Assembly: GCA_002688035.1 (NCBI GenBank)
Contig: NZBU01000008.1
Span: 1-64,000 of the forward strand
Reading direction: 5' to 3'
DNA length: 64,000 nucleotides
Source: Candidatus Iainarchaeum sp.
GTDB lineage: Archaea; Iainarchaeota; Iainarchaeia; Iainarchaeales; GCA-2688035
The translations under genes were made by a program, and so were the position numbers. Below the pieces are notes generated by a model, which ran no database searches, was not told the DNA's origin, and was given only the letters and a program-made list of their open reading frames with translations. Below are positions 60,315-64,000 of this stretch, one piece after another (the first letter of the stretch is position 1; each line of letters begins with the position of its first letter).

Positions 60315-61412
60315 TTATTTGCCCGAAATTTCCTTGACAGCCCTGACAAATAGTCCAGAGCTCCACGCAAAGAATGGCTCGGACTTCAAAAGCAATGAGT
60401 TGAGCGGTTTTCCCTCAAAGAACACTTCATGCACAGAGCCATGTTTATTGATCATGGCTGCCACACTCTTTAGCTCCTGCTTTGCCTCTTTTTTCCAACC
60501 CATTTTGTGGAGTGCAATCACATTCAAGCAACCCAGCCATAGCCAGCTGCTCCCATTGTGGTAGTGATAAGCGTCAAGTGGAAATAGTCCGGGGGGAATT
60601 CTCCAAAATGGGTACATTGGATAATTGCTCTGCAAGGGCACCTTGTTCAACTGGTGCTGCTTTATCTTGTTTTCAATCATCTGGCTCTGCAAATTATCGG
60701 CTATTCCAAATAATACTGCCAAAACATTCCCATCTGTTGCAAAACTGTCGTGCTTAACAGTCCCAATCCAATCATAGTAATAATTACCCTGCCAAAAGAG
60801 GTTGTTCATGCGCTCCTTTACAGCTGAGGCCCTTCGCCTAAACTGTGATTCAAGCTCATGCTTGTCAAGCGCCCCACATATCGAGGCAAAGTCCTCAAGT
60901 GCCTTGTAGTATAGGCAGTTACTGTACAGCACTTTTCCATTCTTCAGCACAGTCTCCCGCCAAGAACCAAAAAAAGTTTCCTCTAAAAGTAAATCCTTAT
61001 CACTATCCTGTCTTCTCAGCCACTCCATTGCCTTCTCGGTTTTCTCAAAGTGCTTTTCCAGAAACTGTAGGTCTCCGGATTTTTCATAGTAATCGTTTAG
61101 CGCAATTATGAGCAGTGCATTGCAATCAAGTGGCTCTGTGACAATTTGGTGGAAGTGCGGCTTGAGTTTTTGTGTTATTATGTGTGGGATTAACCCATCT
61201 TTTCTCTGCCTATCTAAAAACAAGTCAATGGATTTCCATGAGGCAGTGTATTCTCCCAGCGCATTTGCGCCAAGAGAAGCAAAAAAAGAGTCCCTTGCCC
61301 GATAAAAGCCAAGTCTTTTCCTGCCTGCAAGTATTCCATAGTCTGTAAAGCAACGCCTCAAATCATTATGGGCAACCTCTAATGCGTTAGTAACTGTAAC
61401 GTGCATTCCCAA
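60315..61412 (-). CDS. Glucoamylase-fold (six-hairpin) glycoside hydrolase
   Basis: 365 residues forming an (alpha/alpha)6 pattern: GFYRARDSFFASLGANALG, DSDKDLLLEETFFGSWRETV, KHDSFATDGNVLAVLFG, and LDAYHYHNGSSWLWLG. The residues fit the GH15/amylo-alpha-1,6-glucosidase and GH63-like clan, with acids in TFFGSWRE and SFATDG as candidates. It cleaves alpha-glucosides, trehalose or mannosylglycerate-type solutes. No signal peptide, so cytosolic. Confidence 0.7.
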   Translation of the reverse strand: MGMHVTVTNALEVAHNDLRRCFTDYGILAGRKRLGFYRARDSFFASLGANALGEYTASWKSIDLFLDRQRKDGLIPHIITQKLKPHFHQIVTEPLDCNALLIIALNDYYEKSGDLQFLEKHFEKTEKAMEWLRRQDSDKDLLLEETFFGSWRETVLKNGKVLYSNCLYYKALEDFASICGALDKHELESQFRRRASAVKERMNNLFWQGNYYYDWIGTVKHDSFATDGNVLAVLFGIADNLQSQMIENKIKQHQLNKVPLQSNYPMYPFWRIPPGLFPLDAYHYHNGSSWLWLGCLNVIALHKMGWKKEAKQELKSVAAMINKHGSVHEVFFEGKPLNSLLLKSEPFFAWSSGLFVRAVKEISGK

Positions 61413-61449
61413 CCAATATATTTAATTGCTTTTAATTAACTTAAATAGT

Positions 61450-62253
61450 ATGGTTTCATTGAATTCTATAAAAATAACTGGCAGTATATTCAAAAAAATC
61501 CAAAATCTGGCAAAGAAGAGTCACAAATATGAGAATGGTGTAGTGCTTGTTGTGGCAGGCAGTTCTCTCTACCATGGTAGCTTAGTTTTTGCGGCAGTAA
61601 CAGCTTCACGCATTGCTGATCTTATCCATGTGTGTACCGCGCGCGAGAATTTCTCGGTAATCAAAAAATGTTCTCCCGCGCTGATCGTACACTCTTATGG
61701 CACTGCCAGAAAGCTTGCTGAGGAAGTTGATTCTATTCTTATTGGGCCTGGCATTCCTGAAACGCGTGCAATGAAAAACCTTGTTACTTCTCTTGTCTCC
61801 GGCAATCCTGATAAAAAGATTATATTGGATGCAACAGCTCTTCACCTAATTCCCGCGAGCAAGCTTCACTCTAACTGCGTTGTAACGCCACATGCCCGCG
61901 AGTTCAAAGCATTGTTTGATATGCCGGCTTCAAAAGAAAATGTGGTTAAGGCAGCAAAAAAGTTTGGATGTATTGTAACCCTAAAGGGTCAGATAGATTA
62001 CATTAGCGATGGGGAGAAAATTTACTCAAATTCAACAGGAAACGAGGGCCTTACAAAGGGGGGCACGGGAGATACTCTTGCAGGGCTTATTGTAGGATTT
62101 GCATCCCAGAATCCTTTGCTTGAGAGCACGCTCGCAGCATTCTATTTGAACGGTTTTGCAGGCGATAGGCTCAAGAAAAAGCTAGGCACAATGTTCAATG
62201 CCAAGGATCTTATGGCAGAGCTACCGCTGGCTTTTAAAAAAATAAAAAAATAA
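61450..62253 (+). CDS. nnrD: ADP-dependent (S)-NAD(P)H-hydrate dehydratase
   Basis: 267 residues. The carbohydrate-kinase-like fold has VVLVVAGSSLYHGSLVFAA, VVTPHAREFKALFD, and NEGLTKGGTGDTLAGLIVGFA (GTGD). The epimerase NnrE domain that is often fused in archaea is not present. It repairs hydrated NADH/NADPH. ATG 61450 is used rather than the track start 61426. Confidence 0.93.
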   Translation: MVSLNSIKITGSIFKKIQNLAKKSHKYENGVVLVVAGSSLYHGSLVFAAVTASRIADLIHVCTARENFSVIKKCSPALIVHSYGTARKLAEEVDSILIGPGIPETRAMKNLVTSLVSGNPDKKIILDATALHLIPASKLHSNCVVTPHAREFKALFDMPASKENVVKAAKKFGCIVTLKGQIDYISDGEKIYSNSTGNEGLTKGGTGDTLAGLIVGFASQNPLLESTLAAFYLNGFAGDRLKKKLGTMFNAKDLMAELPLAFKKIKK

Positions 62254-62274
62254 GAAAAAAGGAAACTGCCTGGT

Positions 62275-62478
62275 TTATGGGCAAGTTCCTACTGTTGGTT
62301 TTTGACCGGTAAAGGTCTTTGCGCTTATTCCGCCAATTACATCATATGTGATTTTGATGTCATATTGGTAGTTTAAACCGGTTGTACAAGTAACAGTGTT
62401 ATCTTCGGTTGTAGTGTAAATTGATCCTGACACAGCTAGAATTATCAGCAATTCAGCTGAAGCTTGCGCTTTGCTCAT
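62275..62478 (-). CDS. Short class III signal-peptide protein (possibly shortened)
   Basis: 67 residues. The N-terminus MSKAQASAELLIILAVSGS fits the archaeal class III/pilin-like signal (K-A-Q-x-S-x-E-x-LII), normally followed by a 20-residue hydrophobic stretch and then a pilin-like body. Here the hydrophobic run is only about 8-9 residues before a Thr-rich region ending in TCTT and GTCP. Either an internal deletion or a very small secreted protein. Confidence 0.5.
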   Translation of the reverse strand: MSKAQASAELLIILAVSGSIYTTTEDNTVTCTTGLNYQYDIKITYDVIGGISAKTFTGQKPTVGTCP

Positions 62479-62524
62479 AAAATTCGTTAAATAGAAGGGA
62501 TTTGGGATTAATATATTTTTTCTT

Positions 62525-62752
62525 CTAGTGATATCCTGCTGCCTGAAGAATTTTTTTACCTCTAGTATAAACCCACATGGCTGTAGCTAGGGCAGTTAGT
62601 GAGATAAGATAATAAAATGTGCCCTGAAAACTTGCTCCAAACCAATGGACTTTCAATCCTTCAATCAGTGTTGCAAGGAAAAGTGTTAAAAGCAACACCA
62701 CGCTCACATAGAAGAAAATTCCTTTTACAATATGATGGGTTAAAGTTTCCAT
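62525..62752 (-). CDS. Small two-helix membrane protein, unassigned
   Basis: 75 residues with helices VSVVLLLTLFLATLIEGL and YLISLTALATAMWVYTRG. No family recognised. Its ATG has a TATA-like gttattacgaa upstream (about 62760-62770). Confidence 0.4.
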   Translation of the reverse strand: METLTHHIVKGIFFYVSVVLLLTLFLATLIEGLKVHWFGASFQGTFYYLISLTALATAMWVYTRGKKILQAAGYH

Positions 62753-62797
62753 AATCTCATTCGTAATAACACTTTTATAATATAAAATGCTTTCTTT

Positions 62798-63247
62798 TCA
62801 GAAAACCTCGACTTCAGGGTATATTGCCAGACCGTCTTTCTCAAAGCCAAGTGCCAGCAGCTTATTTGTATGCTCTGTTCCCCTCATCTTGAGAATCTCA
62901 CAGCTATGCACTCTCACACTTTTTTGCTGTTCCTTTGTATAGTAAAGCGAGATAATCGCGTCTGTAAGAAAGCCAACACTTCCCTCTTTTATCTCCGCAA
63001 CTTTTGGCGGCAACTCGGAGATTATTATTGAAGTGCATCCCCATTTATGTAGCAAATCAAAGAATTCCAGGATATTTTGTCTTCTCTGATACTCATCCTT
63101 GAACAGCAAGCCATAGGAAGTAATAGAATCTATAACAAGCCTTTTTGCCCCCATTGATTTTATTTGATCCTTTATAGGGCCACCGCCTTCACGCATCAAC
63201 TTTTCAACCTGGTGTGGCTTGTATTGTAGTACTTTGAATAAAAACAT
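62798..63247 (-). CDS. KaiC/RAD55-like ATPase fragment lacking Walker A
   Basis: 149 residues beginning MFLFKVLQYKPHQVEKLMR. Walker B is RLVIDSITSYG; STSIIISELPP and GFLTDAIISLYY follow, as in the C-terminal part of KaiC-like RecA-fold proteins (usually about 230+ residues). The P-loop half is absent: the preceding 90 bp hold a T-rich promoter, not coding sequence. It is either a truncated gene or a naturally shortened regulator. Confidence 0.6.
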   Translation of the reverse strand: MFLFKVLQYKPHQVEKLMREGGGPIKDQIKSMGAKRLVIDSITSYGLLFKDEYQRRQNILEFFDLLHKWGCTSIIISELPPKVAEIKEGSVGFLTDAIISLYYTKEQQKSVRVHSCEILKMRGTEHTNKLLALGFEKDGLAIYPEVEVF

Positions 63248-63359
63248 AACATTTTCAGAGAATAAAAGCTTTTTGTGGTTTTTACCAAAAACAAAACAAA
63301 TAAATAGGTTAAAGAAGTAAAGTAGCCTACTTCAATGAATTTTTAGGGGGTGATTATGA

Positions 63360-63476
63360 ATGAAGATTTTTATGCAAGATGAAGGTGAAGAAGAAACTCC
63401 AACAGAGGGAGGAGAAGGCGGAGAGGAAGAACCAACTCCTGCTCCAGAAGGAGGCGGAGAAGGAGAGACAGTGTAA
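63360..63476 (+). CDS. Small acidic Gly/Glu-rich protein (too short for the track)
   Basis: 38 residues, MKIFMQDEGEEETPTEGG continuing to a GGEGETV end, encoded just after a strong TTTTTAGGGGGTGATT site (the AGGGGGTG at 63345-63352). The clear ribosome site and the terminator after the stop suggest a real gene. No homolog known. Very acidic, likely unstructured. Confidence 0.5.
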   Translation: MKIFMQDEGEEETPTEGGEGGEEEPTPAPEGGGEGETV

Positions 63477-63495
63477 ATTCTTTTTCTCTAACTAG

Positions 63496-63528
63496 AAAAG
63501 GGCGCAAGCCCTTTTTCTCTTTTTATTT
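63496..63528. terminator. GNRA-loop hairpin terminator between small acidic ORF and guaA
   Basis: AAAAGGGC-GCAA-GCCCTTTT (63496-63515) with the GCAA tetraloop, followed by TCTCTTTTTATTTT, is a classical intrinsic terminator for the plus strand and can serve guaA on the other strand. Confidence 0.65.
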
Positions 63529-64000
63529 TATTCCCACTCGATTGTTGCAGGAGGCTTGTGGGTAACATCATAGAATATCGAGCTTACGCTTTCAAGAGCC
63601 ATAATTTTCTTAACAATTTTTTGGAGCACTTCATATTTCATTGGATAAAAGCGTGCGGTCATAGCCTCAAGGCTCTCAACAGGCCTTAGCACAATGCTTT
63701 CTCCCTTTTCATTAACGTGCAGGGGCATCATTACTGTTGGGAATTGCCAAATCTCCTTCATCATTCCATTTTCCTGTGTTTCATTCATTGCAATCGCATC
63801 GGCCTCTCGCAGAACCTCAATCCTAGAAGCATTCAAATCAGTCGCAATCAACTCAATAGAATCAATATTTTCTGGAGCCAATAGCCAGATAACCCTATTA
63901 ATCTCCCTAATTTCATTGGTAATGCGTGTACTTGCCTTCTCCAGTGTCTCCCAGTTTGCCTTTCCAATCAGTGCGCATGGATGAGCATAAGTTCTCGCGT
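63528..64000 (-). CDS. guaA: GMP synthase C-terminal (ATP-PPase) domain, partial
   Basis: The reverse frame is open from 63528 to the window edge, so the gene is 5'-truncated by the window. The C-terminus reads SIFYDVTHKPPATIEWE, the guaA hallmark, preceded by VLRPVESLEAMTARFYP and ALIGKANWETLEKA. It belongs to the dimerisation part of GuaA. It aminates XMP to GMP. Promoter and P-loop are outside the window. Confidence 0.9.
   Translation of the reverse strand, partial: ARTYAHPCALIGKANWETLEKASTRITNEIREINRVIWLLAPENIDSIELIATDLNASRIEVLREADAIAMNETQENGMMKEIWQFPTVMMPLHVNEKGESIVLRPVESLEAMTARFYPMKYEVLQKIVKKIMALESVSSIFYDVTHKPPATIEWE

Noticed and set aside
1-64000. CRISPR arrays, IS elements, prophage
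   Set aside because: No regularly spaced direct repeats, transposase or phage structural genes were seen; the only mobile gene is the LAGLIDADG endonuclease.

Overview
The window is archaeal chromosomal DNA. It carries TBP, Rpb4 (RpoF), Spt5, eukaryote/archaea-type ribosomal proteins (L21e, L44e, and the L11-L1-L10-L12 stalk cluster with SecE and FtsZ), Dim1/KsgA, AMP phosphorylase and archaeal-type tRNAs. Most promoters are an A/T-rich TATA element about 22-38 nt before an ATG/GTG/TTG, so many mRNAs look leaderless or short-leadered; operon-internal genes use GGAGG-type sites or ATGA overlaps. The DNA is AT-rich. Gene content and the orphan 5S gene would suit a DPANN-type or deep euryarchaeal lineage with fairly complete anabolism (complete trp operon; all pyr enzymes except carbamoyl-phosphate synthase). 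I cannot fix the phylum from the sequence alone.

Layout. 1-4.1 kb: cell-surface genes (flippase-like membrane protein, GT-C glycosyltransferase, DUF5989/SGNH pair), an orphan 5S rRNA gene, and the first of three cysteine-rich secreted proteins sharing a PEF-type C-terminal anchor. 4.2-10.2 kb: regulators (HTH_10, TBP, a winged helix fused to a DUF4430-like domain), a JAMM-motif protein, an exonuclease, and a secreted DUF4430/terpenoid-cyclase-fold/CARDB protein followed by a frameshifted partner. 10.3-12.4 kb: rpl21e-rpoF-DUF655-ksgA. 12.4-22.4 kb, minus strand: AMP phosphorylase, a RmlD-like reductase, then the pyrimidine operon pyrB-pyrI-pyrD-HAD-pyrK-pyrC-pyrE-GNAT-pyrF-LOG. 22.5-28.0 kb: ftsZ, secE, spt5, rpl11, rpl1, rpl10, rpl12. 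28.0-28.7 kb: gene remnants. 28.7-38.4 kb: a membrane-anchored Lon-like protease, an SMC-family ATPase with a Rad50-type zinc hook in place of a hinge, L44e, tRNA-Gly(CCC), a bacterial-type TGT, and an HTH/S-layer-like regulator. 38.5-48.2 kb: the third PEF protein, a DUF1624 acyltransferase, the glmS/GNA1-like/HAD-GlmR amino-sugar operon, a stop-interrupted lipoprotein, a HerA/VirD4-like ATPase and a VIT1-like transporter. 48.4-55.1 kb: tRNA-Trp(CCA), a perfect 18-bp hairpin and the full trpEGDCFBA operon. 55.1-64 kb: a stop-interrupted membrane protein, tRNA-Ala(CGC) abutted by a LAGLIDADG endonuclease, a transglutaminase-like gene, an MscS-TM-helix protein, AlaX, a glucoamylase-fold enzyme, NnrD, small membrane/secreted genes, a truncated KaiC-like gene and the 3' part of guaA.

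The most interesting items are: (i) the SMC/zinc-hook hybrid; (ii) the amino-sugar operon, where a GNA1-like acetyltransferase sits beside GlmS and a HAD phosphatase is fused to a GlmR/YvcK-like domain; (iii) tRNA-Trp and a long hairpin directly ahead of the trp operon; (iv) a three-member secreted Cys-rich family with a shared C-terminal sorting-like tail; (v) a cytosolic HTH regulator that seems to share a DUF4430-like domain with the secreted protein next door. Three extracellular-protein genes are interrupted (one A8 frameshift, one in-frame TAA, one in-frame TAG), which may reflect recent decay, phase variation or assembly error.
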